From assembly GCF_022565475.1 (NCBI RefSeq), contig NZ_JAIUMR010000001.1:186001-250000 (forward strand): a DNA stretch of 64,000 bases. The letters are read 5' to 3'. Positions 20,206 to 31,020 of this stretch are shown in pieces. The position numbers and the translations under genes are program-made. Below the pieces are notes generated by a model, which searched no databases, was not told the origin of the DNA, and saw only the letters and a program-made list of their open reading frames with translations. Numbering within the stretch: position 1 is the first letter of the stretch; each line of letters starts with the position of its first letter. The DNA is from Aliidiomarina sp. Lineage in GTDB: Bacteria > Pseudomonadota > Gammaproteobacteria > Enterobacterales > Alteromonadaceae.

Positions 20206-21030
20206 ATGAGTAAAGCATTTAAACAGGAACTCGAGATGAATGTCCTGTCGATGCCACAACCCATTTCTCGGTTGTCTGAGCATTTACTCCATGAGCAATT
20301 CTCGGTTGCATTGCAGCCGCGTGTGAACGTGCATACTCAACTGCTACACGGTTTCGAGGTTTTCGCCCGTTGGCAGCATCCACAGCGTGGTTATATCGCA
20401 CCAGCTCAGTTTATCCACATAGCTGAAAGTCAGGAGCTCATCGATCAACTGACTTTTTTCGTCATAGAGCAAGCTGCACCGATTTTCAAACAGTACAATC
20501 AAAATCATGCTCTGAAGCTTTCAATCAATATTAGTCCATTATCGTTTTATCACCCGGATTTCCTCGACGAGTTGTTGCGTATCTGCGAGCAGTCTGGCTT
20601 AAAACCTAAACAGTTAATCCTCGACTTCCCCGAATCGGTTGTCACCGACGATTTTCAGACATTTTCTTTGTTGCTGGATCAATTTCGTGAGGCTGGGTTC
20701 TTAGTTGCGCTGGACGATTTTGGCACCTCTGATGCAACTGCGTTGAATATCGATCGCATGCACTTACATGAATTAAAACTCGATTACACCATTACGAAGA
20801 ACATGGTAAAAGACAAGGAATCTCGCTTTCTCGCGCAATCAGCGATAACCGTTGCCCGTCACAGCAATGTTTTAATCACTGCAGAATGTATCGAAGATCA
20901 AGACACGCTCGATCTCGCCACGCGTCTCGGTGTTGATATCGTTCAAGGGTACTTTATTGGTAAGCCGATGTTCAAAGAGGAATTAGCGAATTGGTGGCAA
21001 GCGTATCAAAAAACCCTGTGTAATTATTAA
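20206..21030 (+). CDS. EAL-domain protein with degenerate catalytic motifs
   Basis: EAL fold signatures VALDDFGTSDATALN and VDIVQGYFIGKP, but the EAL motif reads EVF. Confidence 0.88.
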   Translation: MSKAFKQELEMNVLSMPQPISRLSEHLLHEQFSVALQPRVNVHTQLLHGFEVFARWQHPQRGYIAPAQFIHIAESQELIDQLTFFVIEQAAPIFKQYNQNHALKLSINISPLSFYHPDFLDELLRICEQSGLKPKQLILDFPESVVTDDFQTFSLLLDQFREAGFLVALDDFGTSDATALNIDRMHLHELKLDYTITKNMVKDKESRFLAQSAITVARHSNVLITAECIEDQDTLDLATRLGVDIVQGYFIGKPMFKEELANWWQAYQKTLCNY

Positions 21031-21033
21031 GAA

Positions 21034-21065
21034 AAAGCCCCTACAGTAAGCACTGTAAGGGCTTG
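21034..21065. terminator. Rho-independent-like hairpin between the EAL gene and lysS
   Basis: AAAGCCC-CTACAGT-aagc-ACTGTAAGGGCTT stem between convergent genes. Confidence 0.7.
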
Positions 21066-21089
21066 CTCTAACAAAACTTACCTAAATCA

Positions 21090-22607
21090 CTAGTCCTGTT
21101 TACCGCTTGGTCGCATGTGTGGAAATAACAAGACGTCCCGAATCGAAGGCGAATCGGTCAACAACATCACCAGTCGGTCAATACCAATACCCTCACCCGC
21201 CGTCGGCGGTAAGCCGTGCTCTAAAGCGGTGACATAGTCGGCATCATAGAACATGGCTTCTGCATCACCGGCCTCTTTTTGTTCTACCTGATCTTTGAAT
21301 CGTTGTGCCTGATCTTCAGCATCATTTAACTCTGAAAAACCATTGGCAATCTCGCGACCACCGACAAAAAATTCAAAGCGGTCCGTCACGAACGGGTCGT
21401 CATCATTACGACGTGCGAGTGGCGACACTTCGGCTGGGTAGGCAGTAATGAAGGTTGGCTGCGATAATTGATGCTCAGCCGTTTCTTCGAAGATTTCAAT
21501 TTGAATCTTACCCAATCCCCAACTCTTCTGAACTTTAATGCCTAATTTTTCAGCGTATGCTGTCGCTTGCTGAATATCTTGCAATGCTTCGCGACTGAGC
21601 TCAGGGTTGTACTGCAGAATAGCATCAACCACGGTTAACCGAGCAAACGCTTCGCCGAAGTGGAACGTTTCACCTTGATACTGAACATCCGTTGTACCAA
21701 GCAGTGCCATGCACAAGCCACGTACCATGGTTTCAGTCAGATCCATCAGGTCATGATAATCAGCATAACCCCAGTAGAACTCCAGCATGGTGAACTCAGG
21801 GTTGTGGCGAGTCGACAACCCTTCATTGCGGAAGTTACGATTGATTTCAAAGACTTTCTCAAAACCACCGACCACTAACCGCTTCAAATATAGCTCTGGA
21901 GCGATACGCAAATATAAGTCCATATCTAAGGCATTATGATGGGTAACGAATGGACGTGCTGACGCGCCGCCAGGAATCGTCTGCATCATCGGCGTTTCAA
22001 CTTCTAAGAATTCACGTTCAGTCAAAAAGCGACGAATATAATCAATTGCTTTACTGCGCATCACAAAGGTATCACGTGATTGCTGGTTCACAATCAAGTC
22101 GAGATAACGCTGGCGATATCGGATTTCTTGATCGGCCAAACCGTGAAACTTATCCGGTAACGGTCGTAAGGCTTTCGTCAGTAGACGTATGTCGTCAACT
22201 TGTACGGTAAGTTCGCCTGTTTTCGTTTTAAATAGGGTTCCGCTCGCGGCAATAATGTCGCCCAAGTCCCACTTTTTAAAGCCCTCGTTGTAAACACCTT
22301 CAGGCAGATTATCACGAGCCACATACACTTGAATCTGGCCACTCATGTCTTGCAGGGTGGCAAAACTTGCTTTACCCATGATGCGACGGAGCATCATGCG
22401 ACCAGCGATGTGCACGCGAATTCCTTCAGCAATAATGACTTCACCGTCTTTGTCACCATGTGCTTCGTGCAGGTCTGCGGCTAAACTATCACGGCGAAAA
22501 TCGTTAGGAAACGGATTTCCTGCTTCCCGCAACTGTTTTAATTTTTGTTTACGCTCACGGATTTGTTGATTTAAATCTTGGGCTTCTGGCTGCTGTTTAT
22601 CCGTCAT
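21090..22607 (-). CDS. lysS: Lysyl-tRNA synthetase
   Basis: Class II aaRS text [12 protein letters not shown]...[20 protein letters not shown]...[14 protein letters not shown]. Confidence 0.97.
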   Translation of the reverse strand: MTDKQQPEAQDLNQQIRERKQKLKQLREAGNPFPNDFRRDSLAADLHEAHGDKDGEVIIAEGIRVHIAGRMMLRRIMGKASFATLQDMSGQIQVYVARDNLPEGVYNEGFKKWDLGDIIAASGTLFKTKTGELTVQVDDIRLLTKALRPLPDKFHGLADQEIRYRQRYLDLIVNQQSRDTFVMRSKAIDYIRRFLTEREFLEVETPMMQTIPGGASARPFVTHHNALDMDLYLRIAPELYLKRLVVGGFEKVFEINRNFRNEGLSTRHNPEFTMLEFYWGYADYHDLMDLTETMVRGLCMALLGTTDVQYQGETFHFGEAFARLTVVDAILQYNPELSREALQDIQQATAYAEKLGIKVQKSWGLGKIQIEIFEETAEHQLSQPTFITAYPAEVSPLARRNDDDPFVTDRFEFFVGGREIANGFSELNDAEDQAQRFKDQVEQKEAGDAEAMFYDADYVTALEHGLPPTAGEGIGIDRLVMLLTDSPSIRDVLLFPHMRPSGKQD

Positions 22608-22644
22608 AGATATTCCTCAATCGTCTTTGCTTCGTGGCGTATGT

Positions 22645-23743
22645 TTACAAGCCAGATTTTAAACTAGCTTGAATAAAACGGTCTAAATCACCGTCGAGAA
22701 CCGCTTGGGTATTACGTGTTTCTACCCCTGTGCGTAAATCTTTAATGCGCGAATCATCGAGCACGTAGGAGCGAATCTGACTGCCCCAACCAATGTCAGA
22801 CTTCGTGTCTTCGAGTGCTTGCTTCGCTTCATTTTGCTTTTGAATTTCCATTTCATACAACTTGGCACGAAGTTGTTTCATGGCTGCATCTTTGTTCTTA
22901 TGCTGTGAACGATCGCTTTGGCATTGAACAACAATGCCAGATGGCTCATGCGTAATCCGTACGGCGGAGTCGGTCCGGTTAACGTGCTGTCCACCAGCTC
23001 CCGATGCACGATACGTATCAATACGTAAATCTGCTGGATTGATGTCGATTTCGATATCGTCATCGATTTCTGGATAGGCAAATGCCGAAGCAAACGATGT
23101 ATGTCGACGGTTGCCGGAGTCAAATGGTGACTTGCGAACTAAACGGTGAACACCCGTTTCCGTGCGTAACCAACCGAATGCGTGATCACCCGCAAAGCGG
23201 ATGGTTGCGGATTTGATGCCAGCGACTTCGCCTTCGGACAACTCGGTGATTTCGGTTTTCATGCCATGGGCTTCACCCCAACGCAAATACATGCGCAATA
23301 ACATGCTGCACCAGTCCTGCGCTTCTGTGCCCCCAGAGCCTGCTTGTAAGTCGAGATAACAGTCATTGGCGTCATTCGGCCCTGAAAACATCCGACGAAA
23401 CTCAAGGAGCTCTAACGCTTTGCGCCACTTAGCCACTTCTTGGTCTGCTTCAACCAACATGTCTTCATCGTCTTCTTCGCTTGCTAACTCGAGAAAGCCT
23501 GCAGCGTCTTCCAAGCCTTGACTGAGGTCACGGAAGGTATGGACGATTTGTTCTAAGGTCGCACGCTCTTTACCAAGTGCTTGGGCTTTTTCTGGCTCGT
23601 TCCAGACCTTTGGGTCTTCGAGCTCACGTTCAACTTCTTCGAGACGTTCAGTTTTCGTCTCTAAGTCAAAGATACCCCCTAAGCTGCGCCATGCGCTGCT
23701 TGAGGTCTTCAATTTGATTTGCAATTGCGTTGCTTTCCAGCAT
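22645..23743 (-). CDS. prfB: Peptide chain release factor 2, expressed by +1 programmed frameshift
   Basis: [18 protein letters not shown]2 text; zero-frame start ATG at 23743, 25 codons, then AGGGGGTATCTTTGAC with TGA at 23666-23668, then +1 into the main frame. Confidence 0.96.
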
Positions 23744-23896
23744 CGTATTTAGTCCTGAATGTCTGACTTTGGCGTAGCGGCTTTTTATATTCGATATATG
23801 AATGACATAATCATCGAATTTGAACCACTACAAAGGCGAAAATAGCCGCGTATTCTAGCTGATTTCGCGCCTAAACAACAGAGGTTCTGAGGAAAA

Positions 23897-25624
23897 TCAA
23901 AAGATGTGTTCAACCATTAGTTGCACTGATTGATTGCCGCGAAACTCATTCACATCAAGCCGGTAAACCAAATGTATTTCTCGTTGTTCACGCCATTCCC
24001 ACGCCGCCCGCGGAACGTTGAACGCAATCGCGTCAAGCGTTGGCCCACCAGCAATTGGCTGAATCTGTAGTTTTAAGTGCACATCTTTTAGCCAGCGTCT
24101 ATCGACAACACGGAATTGACCATCAAACACTGGCGCCGGAAAGTCTTGCCCGAATGGCCCTGCTCTATGCAGAGCTTGTGCGGATTGCAGCGAAAGCTCG
24201 TGACTGTCGAGTTCACCATCGGACCAAATCACCCGCGACAAGTCACTTGCGTCAATCCAATCGGCAGCAACCCGTTGCAACACCGCATTAAATTCTGTCC
24301 ACGCAGCGCGCGGAACCGACAAGCCAGCGGCCATGGCATGACCGCCAAAGCGTGAGATCACACCCGGAGCTTCGCTGGCGACTTGTGCTAATAGATCACG
24401 AATATGAACACCAGTAACTGAACGGCAGGAACCTTTGAGTTCGTCGCCGTCAGTCGGGGCAAAAACCATGACAGGACGATAGTATTGCTCTTTCAGTCGC
24501 CCCGCGAGGATGCCGATAACCCCTTGATGAAAGCTTTCGTCTTGCACGGTCAAAATCGGTGGCAGTTGATCTTGCAGGCGCAACTGAGCCAAACACCGCT
24601 CTGCGTCTGCCTGCATATCCACCTCAATTTGGCGACGCTGACGATTCAACTCATCCAGTCGCAATGCAATCATCCGTGCTTGCTGGAGATCAGGCGCCAA
24701 GAGACACTCAATGCCCATTTGAATATCATCTAAACGGCCGGCAGCATTAATTCGAGGACCGACAGCGAAACCCAAATCGGCTGCACTGATTTGTCGATAG
24801 TCACGTCCCGCGACTTCCAGTAAGGCTAAAATCCCTGGGCGACAGCGGCCTTCACGAATACGCCCGAGTCCTTGCTGGACCAGAATCCGGTTATTGTAGT
24901 CCAGAGGCACGACATCAGCGACCGAGCCGACAGCAACAAGGTCAAGAAAATCAGCAATATTTATGTTCGCAGCAGGATGTTCAGGTCGATGCTGCCGAAA
25001 CCAAGCTCGAACGGCCAGAAGCAAGTAAAAGGCGACACCAACACCGGCCAAACTCTTACTCGGAAATGCGCAATCCAAACGGTTGGGATTGACGATTGCA
25101 GCAGCAGCCGGCAACTGCGCACCTTGTAGATGGTGATCGGTAATGATCACTTGCAAACCTAACTGATTCGCTCGCTCCACGCCAGCGAAGCTGCTGATGC
25201 CATTGTCGACGGTAATTAGCAGCTCAGCCCCTTGTTGTTGGGCATAGTCGACTAACCCCGGTGACAAACCATAACCATCTGCGAATCGATTGGGTACCAA
25301 GTACATGAGCTGGGTTGCACCCATGGCGCGTAATGCTGACATGAGTAATGCTACACTGGTGGCTCCATCTGCATCAAAATCGCCACAAATACAAATCTTG
25401 CGCTGCTGTTCGATGGCGGCCGCGACAATTTCTGCAGCGCGTTCACAGTCCTTTAACTGCTGAAAATGAACCAGACCGCGCGCAGACAGGTCAAGTTCTT
25501 GCATCGTTGTCACACCACGATTGGCATAAATCCGGCGCAGTATCGAAGGCAAGGACGGGTCTAAGTGTTCGGAGATTGACCCGCTGCGGCGTTGAAGTTG
25601 TGGTGTTAATGGAGAACTCGACAT
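23897..25624 (-). CDS. recJ: Single-stranded-DNA-specific exonuclease RecJ
   Basis: DHH motifs ICGDFDADGATSVALL, ITVDNGI, ITDHHL; FGGHAMAAGLS. Confidence 0.96.
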   Translation of the reverse strand: MSSSPLTPQLQRRSGSISEHLDPSLPSILRRIYANRGVTTMQELDLSARGLVHFQQLKDCERAAEIVAAAIEQQRKICICGDFDADGATSVALLMSALRAMGATQLMYLVPNRFADGYGLSPGLVDYAQQQGAELLITVDNGISSFAGVERANQLGLQVIITDHHLQGAQLPAAAAIVNPNRLDCAFPSKSLAGVGVAFYLLLAVRAWFRQHRPEHPAANINIADFLDLVAVGSVADVVPLDYNNRILVQQGLGRIREGRCRPGILALLEVAGRDYRQISAADLGFAVGPRINAAGRLDDIQMGIECLLAPDLQQARMIALRLDELNRQRRQIEVDMQADAERCLAQLRLQDQLPPILTVQDESFHQGVIGILAGRLKEQYYRPVMVFAPTDGDELKGSCRSVTGVHIRDLLAQVASEAPGVISRFGGHAMAAGLSVPRAAWTEFNAVLQRVAADWIDASDLSRVIWSDGELDSHELSLQSAQALHRAGPFGQDFPAPVFDGQFRVVDRRWLKDVHLKLQIQPIAGGPTLDAIAFNVPRAAWEWREQREIHLVYRLDVNEFRGNQSVQLMVEHIF

Positions 25625-25648
25625 ATTTCTGCTTCTCGTTATAAACGA

Positions 25649-26527
25649 TCAACCACGTGGATGGTGGGTTTCGTGAAGTTGTTTCAACCGTGCTTTGGCC
25701 ACCTGCGTATAGATTTGTGTGGTCGCTATATCAGCATGCCCCAGCAGCATTTGCAAGGCGCGTAAGTCAGCGCCATGGTTGAGTAAATGCGTCGCAAACG
25801 CATGACGGAGTCGGTGTGGTGAAATCGATTCTGGCAACCCAGCTTGCAGTGCATAACGACGAATGCGATGCCAAAATGTCTGCCGCGTCATTTGTTGGCC
25901 GCGTTGCGACAAAAAAACCACATCCGTACTCGCCGTCATCAACTCAGGGCGGCCATACCGCAAGTACTGTTCCAGCCAATGCAAAGCTTCTTCGCCCATC
26001 GGTACTAAGCGCTCTTTATTGCCTTTACCAACAACACGAACAACACCTTGACGAAGGCTCACTTCACTTAACTTTAACGCTACCAGTTCACTGACACGCA
26101 AGCCTGTGGCATACAACAACTCCAACATTGCTTTGTCACGCAAACCTAATGGAGCATTGGTTGTCGGTGCTTGAAGTAAGTCACTCACTTCTTGTTCACT
26201 AATGGATTTGGGTAAAGACGCTGGAAGTTTCGGGCTATTTAAATGTGCCGTTGGATCATCGGTACGCTGCTCAGTGCGCAGCAAATAGCCGTAATACTTC
26301 CGTAAGCTACTTAAGAGACGAGCCTGTGAGCGCGCTTTTAAGCCTCGTTCCCGGCGGACGCCTAAGTAGGTCACAATATCCTCGCTGCTCGCCTGCATTA
26401 AGCTACGAGACTGTTTCTCAAGCCAGCTCTGAAAATGCTGGAGGTCGCTGCGATACGCCGACAACGTATGTTGGCTTACCCCTTGTTGCAGCCACAACTT
26501 GTCAAGAAACTGGTCAATATCGGTCAT
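25649..26527 (-). CDS. xerD: Site-specific tyrosine recombinase XerD
   Basis: MTDIDQFLDKLWLQQGVSQHTLSAYRSDL; YATGLRVSELVALKL; HRLRHAFATHLLNHGADLRALQMLLGHADIATTQIYT. Confidence 0.95.
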   Translation of the reverse strand: MTDIDQFLDKLWLQQGVSQHTLSAYRSDLQHFQSWLEKQSRSLMQASSEDIVTYLGVRRERGLKARSQARLLSSLRKYYGYLLRTEQRTDDPTAHLNSPKLPASLPKSISEQEVSDLLQAPTTNAPLGLRDKAMLELLYATGLRVSELVALKLSEVSLRQGVVRVVGKGNKERLVPMGEEALHWLEQYLRYGRPELMTASTDVVFLSQRGQQMTRQTFWHRIRRYALQAGLPESISPHRLRHAFATHLLNHGADLRALQMLLGHADIATTQIYTQVAKARLKQLHETHHPRG

Positions 26528-26544
26528 CAATGCCACACCAAAAA

Positions 26545-26577
26545 AACGTGTCTGGCCATTAGTATGCCAGACACGCT
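26545..26577 (-). terminator. Rho-independent terminator downstream of pirin gene
   Basis: CGTGTCTGGC-loop-GCCAGACACG hairpin followed on the minus strand by a T tract. Confidence 0.85.
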
Positions 26578-26608
26578 TCCGATTGGTAGGGAAAAGTTAT
26601 GGAATTGA

Positions 26609-27439
26609 CTATTGATGCAAGGTGCCGTTTTGGTAATCCATGAACGCTTGCCGTAACTCGGCTTCGGTGTTCATTACAAACGGACCGTACTGTGCGATCG
26701 GTTCACCGATCGGTTTCGCCGCAATTAATAAAAACTCGCCGGCATTTGCCACTTCAACGGAAACATCCGCATCGTCGGCTAACTCGAGTAACTCCCCTGC
26801 TTGTGCAGTAATTCCCGCGATTGTGACCGCACCTTTGTACACGTAGAGCAAGCGCGTCTGCTGACCTTGCTGCGGTAGGTTAAACTGAGCTGGATTCTCG
26901 ATTCGAAAATCTAAATACAAAAACTCTCGACCAGGTGCATTCACCGGCCCAGTCTCACCCTGAAACTGTCCGGAAAGCACACGTACGTAGCCACCATCGA
27001 CAGCCACTTCCGGTACTTGCGCAGCAGGAATATCCGCATATTCCGGTTCGCTCATCTTCTCGGCCGCAGGCAAATTCAACCAAAGTTGAAAGCCCCACAT
27101 CAGACCGTCCTTCTGTTTTGGCATCTCTGAGTGAATCATTCCGCGTGCGGCCTTCATCCATTGTAAACCACCACTGGTGATTTCGCCTTTATTTCCCTTC
27201 GAATCTTCATGCGCCATGTTACCCGCTAACATATAGGTTAAGGTGCAAAAGCCGCGATGCGGATGCGGTGGGAAACCAGCAATATAATCGTTCGGATTAT
27301 CCGACTTAAATTCATCGAGCATTAAGATTGGATCGCGGTGACGAGATGCGGGTTGATTAATGACCCGACTCAATTTAACGCCGGCACCATCTTGCGCAGG
27401 CATACCACGAACTCGATGTTTAATAATAGTTTGGCTCAT
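26609..27439 (-). CDS. Pirin family protein
   Basis: DPILMLDEFKSD..DYIAGFPPHPHRGFCTLTYMLAG...HEDSKGNKGEITSGGLQWMKAARGMIHSEMP. Confidence 0.95.
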   Translation of the reverse strand: MSQTIIKHRVRGMPAQDGAGVKLSRVINQPASRHRDPILMLDEFKSDNPNDYIAGFPPHPHRGFCTLTYMLAGNMAHEDSKGNKGEITSGGLQWMKAARGMIHSEMPKQKDGLMWGFQLWLNLPAAEKMSEPEYADIPAAQVPEVAVDGGYVRVLSGQFQGETGPVNAPGREFLYLDFRIENPAQFNLPQQGQQTRLLYVYKGAVTIAGITAQAGELLELADDADVSVEVANAGEFLLIAAKPIGEPIAQYGPFVMNTEAELRQAFMDYQNGTLHQ

Positions 27440-27449
27440 ACACTTCCTC

Positions 27450-28439
27450 CTACGCTTGACTCGCCGCCAGCTTACGGCGGTCGTGTGGTGCGGTAAAATC
27501 TAATTCAGGGCCTTTCGGTACAACACCGGTCGGGTTGATCATGTCATGGCTAACATAGTAATGGGTTTTGATATGATCCATGCGCACCGTCTCCGCCACA
27601 CCCTCGACTTGATACAACTCACGAACGAAATTCCATAAGTTCGGGTAGTCAACAATGCGTTTTTGGTTGCATTTAAAGTGTCCAACATAAACCGCGTCAA
27701 AGCGAACTAAGGTCGTGAACAAGCGCCAGTCAGCTTCGGTTAAATCGCTGCCAGCAAGATAACGTTGTCCCGCGAGTTTTTGTTCAAGTGTTGCGAGCGC
27801 ATCGAATAAGGCGTCAAACGCTTCTTCATAAGCAGACTGGGATGTCGCAAAGCCAGCTTTGTAGACACCGTTATTCACGTTGTCATAGACAAATGCGTTC
27901 ACTTCATCAATGGTCTCTCGCAATGACTGCGGGTAAAAGTCTTGGCTGTCGCCAGTGATGTCGTTAAACGCTTCATTAAACATCCGAATGATGTCAGCTG
28001 ACTCATTTGACACGATCGTTTGTTGCTGCTTGTCCCACAACACAGGGACCGTCACACGGCCGCTATATTCCGCATCCGCTGTGGTATAAATCTGGTGTAG
28101 AAAGTCCTTATCGTACAGAGGATCAGCAAGATCGCTACCGTGGCGGAATTCCCAGCCATTACTTAACATTTCCGGTGCAACAGCAGACACACTAATATGC
28201 TCTTCGAGCCCTTTCAGTTTCCGAAAGATAAGCGTTCGGTGCGCCCATGGGCAGGCAAATGAGACATAGAGATGATAACGACCTGATTCGGCTTTGAACC
28301 CCGCTTTCCCGGTTGCTCCAGCCGAGCCGTCCGCAGTCACCCAGTTACGGAATTGCGATTTAGAACGCTCGAAACGGCCACCTGATTTACTGGTGTCATA
28401 CCATTGATCTTGCCACTCACCGTCAACTAATAATCCCAT
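27450..28439 (-). CDS. Glutathionyl-hydroquinone reductase (YqjG/ECM4-type GST)
   Basis: SGRYHLYVSFACPWAHRTLIFRKLKGLE... CPWAHR active-site motif; start chosen at 28439 (MGLLVDGEW). Confidence 0.93.
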   Translation of the reverse strand: MGLLVDGEWQDQWYDTSKSGGRFERSKSQFRNWVTADGSAGATGKAGFKAESGRYHLYVSFACPWAHRTLIFRKLKGLEEHISVSAVAPEMLSNGWEFRHGSDLADPLYDKDFLHQIYTTADAEYSGRVTVPVLWDKQQQTIVSNESADIIRMFNEAFNDITGDSQDFYPQSLRETIDEVNAFVYDNVNNGVYKAGFATSQSAYEEAFDALFDALATLEQKLAGQRYLAGSDLTEADWRLFTTLVRFDAVYVGHFKCNQKRIVDYPNLWNFVRELYQVEGVAETVRMDHIKTHYYVSHDMINPTGVVPKGPELDFTAPHDRRKLAASQA

Positions 28440-28547
28440 CGTCTTCTCCAATTTGAATGTGGGTCTAGTATAAGGATGGTCAGTCGGAAGGACAAATCAG
28501 CAGACGAAAAGCAACTATGCACCAAGTGAATAGCAAAATAAAAGATC

Positions 28548-28562
28548 ATGCGCTAGGCGCAT
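28548..28562 (-). terminator. Possible terminator after lpxB
   Basis: ATGCGC-tag-GCGCAT hairpin followed by a T-rich stretch on the minus strand. Confidence 0.45.
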
Positions 28563-28564
28563 AA

Positions 28565-29764
28565 TTAATCGGATTGCTGCGCGACGGCGAGCACTGTACG
28601 AGCAGACTTTTCACCGGCATTTTGGCGAAGTTGTTGATGTAGCTCACAGTACCGTTGCTGCAATGATTGGTTATCAGCAACCAGCAACCGCTCAATTTCA
28701 GCGGCGATTTGCGCAGCGTTGACATCGTCTTGCAGCAACTCTTTGACCAATTCCCCACCGTGCAACAAATTCGGTAACGAGAAGTGCTGCAGAGTCACAA
28801 AGTGACGAAGTACATGGTAGTTAAACCAGCCAAAACGATAGCAGACCACCATCGGACGCTTAATCAGCATGGTTTCCAATGAGACAGTACCAGACGCTAA
28901 AATAGTCGCATCACTTGCTGCGATCACCGTTTGACTCTGGCCGTCAAAAAGATGAACCGCCAAAGCGCGTTGATGGCGTTTTTTGGCGGCAGCCAACGCT
29001 TGTTCAAACTGCTGGCGACGACCTGCATTGAAGAGTGGTACGAGAAACTGCAGATGCGGATGGCGACTTTTTAAGGCATACGCGGCATCGATGAATGGTG
29101 CAGCCAGATAACCGACTTCACTCCTTCGGCTACCAGGCAATAAACCGATGTACTGTCCCTCTGGGTCAAGACCTAGTTGCTCGCGTGCCTGTGTATGCTC
29201 AGTTTGCAAAGGAAAGCGATCGGCAAGCGGATGGCCTACGAAGGTGTACGGCACTTGATATTGTGCATAAAATTCGGCTTCAAATGGTAAAATTCCCAAC
29301 ACCATATCGGTGGCTTTGGCAATACTGAAAATTCGCTTCGGGCGCCAAGCCCAAACTGACGGACTGACATAATGCACCGTCTTCATCCCGCTTTCTTTAA
29401 GCTTGCGTTCAATCGGTAAATTGAAATCCGGCGCGTCAATACCAACAAAAACATCGGGTTGCAGGGTCAACATTGTCGACACGACCGTTTTCCTTGCTCG
29501 CAGTAACGTTGGAAGATTCTTGAGAACGTCCCAGACCCCCATAACCGATAAGGTTTCCATCGGGAAAAGTGATTTTAGGCCCTGCTCCGCCATCAAAGCA
29601 CCACCCACACCAATAAACTCGACCGTCTCATGTTCGGCACGCAAACTGGCCATCAGACTGGCACCTAAAATGTCACCCGAGGCTTCACCCGCGACAATGC
29701 CAATACGTAACGGGCGCTCGTGAGCGCCCGTTGTGGTTATTGTTGAATTGGAACGACGATTCAT
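28565..29764 (-). CDS. lpxB: Lipid-A-disaccharide synthase
   Basis: IVAGEASGDILGASLMASLR...PSVWAWRPKRI...LLPGSRRSEV. Confidence 0.96.
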   Translation of the reverse strand: MNRRSNSTITTTGAHERPLRIGIVAGEASGDILGASLMASLRAEHETVEFIGVGGALMAEQGLKSLFPMETLSVMGVWDVLKNLPTLLRARKTVVSTMLTLQPDVFVGIDAPDFNLPIERKLKESGMKTVHYVSPSVWAWRPKRIFSIAKATDMVLGILPFEAEFYAQYQVPYTFVGHPLADRFPLQTEHTQAREQLGLDPEGQYIGLLPGSRRSEVGYLAAPFIDAAYALKSRHPHLQFLVPLFNAGRRQQFEQALAAAKKRHQRALAVHLFDGQSQTVIAASDATILASGTVSLETMLIKRPMVVCYRFGWFNYHVLRHFVTLQHFSLPNLLHGGELVKELLQDDVNAAQIAAEIERLLVADNQSLQQRYCELHQQLRQNAGEKSARTVLAVAQQSD

Positions 29765-30528
29765 GGTCGAATAATGCCACGTTCAGATTGACTGATAAAC
29801 TCAACAAAATCCGCGAGTTTAGGTTCATTAAGTGCTTCGATTTGTGCCGCGGCTTCAGCAACAGTATTACCCGAGCGGTACAATAACTTATACGCGCGCT
29901 TTATATTGGTAATTTCATCAGCAGTAAACCCACGCCGACGCAGTCCTTCACTGTTAATGGTTCGTGGCACCGCATTATGGCCCTGCGCCATGACAAACGG
30001 CGGAATATCTTGAACCACGACAGAGTTAACTGCTGCAAACGCATGCGAACCAATCTTACAAAATTGATGCACGCCAGTGAAACCACCAAGAATCACATAA
30101 TCGCCGACATGGACGTGGCCCGCTAACGTTGCATTGTTGGCAAGAATATTCTGATTGCCAAGAACACAATCGTGAGCGACATGGACATAAGCCATGAATA
30201 AATTATCGCTACCGATCTGCGTTAATCCGTTATCTTGAATTGTGCCACGATGGATGGTGCAACCTTCACGGAAGACATTGCGGTCACCAATATGTAACTC
30301 AGTGGGTTCACCTCGATACTTCTTGTCCTGACACTCTTCGCCGATAGAGCAAAACTGAAAAAATCGATTCCCTTCACCAATACGGGTAGGCCCTTTGATA
30401 ACCACATGCGATTCGATGACGCAGTTATCGCCGATTTGTACATCTGCACCAATGACCGAATATGGGCCAATGCGAACATTGGCACCGAGACGAGCCGTTG
30501 GATCAACAATCGCGGTTTTGTGAATCAA
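29761..30528 (-). CDS. lpxA: UDP-N-acetylglucosamine acyltransferase
   Basis: Hexapeptide repeats; MIHKTAIVDPTARLGANVRIGPYSVIG; adjacent to fabZ and lpxB. Confidence 0.96.
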   Translation of the reverse strand: MIHKTAIVDPTARLGANVRIGPYSVIGADVQIGDNCVIESHVVIKGPTRIGEGNRFFQFCSIGEECQDKKYRGEPTELHIGDRNVFREGCTIHRGTIQDNGLTQIGSDNLFMAYVHVAHDCVLGNQNILANNATLAGHVHVGDYVILGGFTGVHQFCKIGSHAFAAVNSVVVQDIPPFVMAQGHNAVPRTINSEGLRRRGFTADEITNIKRAYKLLYRSGNTVAEAAAQIEALNEPKLADFVEFISQSERGIIRP

Positions 30529-31005
30529 TTAACTGTTCCTTCTTGCACACATAATTTCAGCTGTACAGGCCAGCTGGCCATCAACTAAGGCCTCGCCAGT
30601 AAACTTCCAAATACCACGACGTTCTTTAACGAAGTTCACATGGAAGTCGACTCGATCACCGGGTATGACTTGACGTTTGAAACGTGCATTATCGATGCCA
30701 GCGAACAAATAAATCTCATTTTCGGCGACATTTTCCATCATTTTAAAACCGAGCAGGCCTGTCGCTTGCGCCATAGCTTCTAATAATAGCACACCTGGAA
30801 ATATTGGATTACCGGGGAAGTGTCCCATAAAAACAGGTTCATTCATGGTGATATTTTTATAGGCATGCAGGGACGTATTTGGCACATAGGCGACCACCCG
30901 GTCAATTAAGGCAAAAGGATAACGATGCGGCAGGATCTCTTGAATCTTGTCGATATTAAACCCTGGCAAAGCCTCAACTGCATTACTTTCTTTGTGCTCG
31001 TTCAA
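30529..31005 (-). CDS. fabZ: 3-hydroxyacyl-ACP dehydratase FabZ
   Basis: [14 protein letters not shown]...[23 protein letters not shown]. Confidence 0.96.
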   Translation of the reverse strand: MNEHKESNAVEALPGFNIDKIQEILPHRYPFALIDRVVAYVPNTSLHAYKNITMNEPVFMGHFPGNPIFPGVLLLEAMAQATGLLGFKMMENVAENEIYLFAGIDNARFKRQVIPGDRVDFHVNFVKERRGIWKFTGEALVDGQLACTAEIMCARRNS

Positions 31006-31020
31006 ACCGGAACCTCCATT

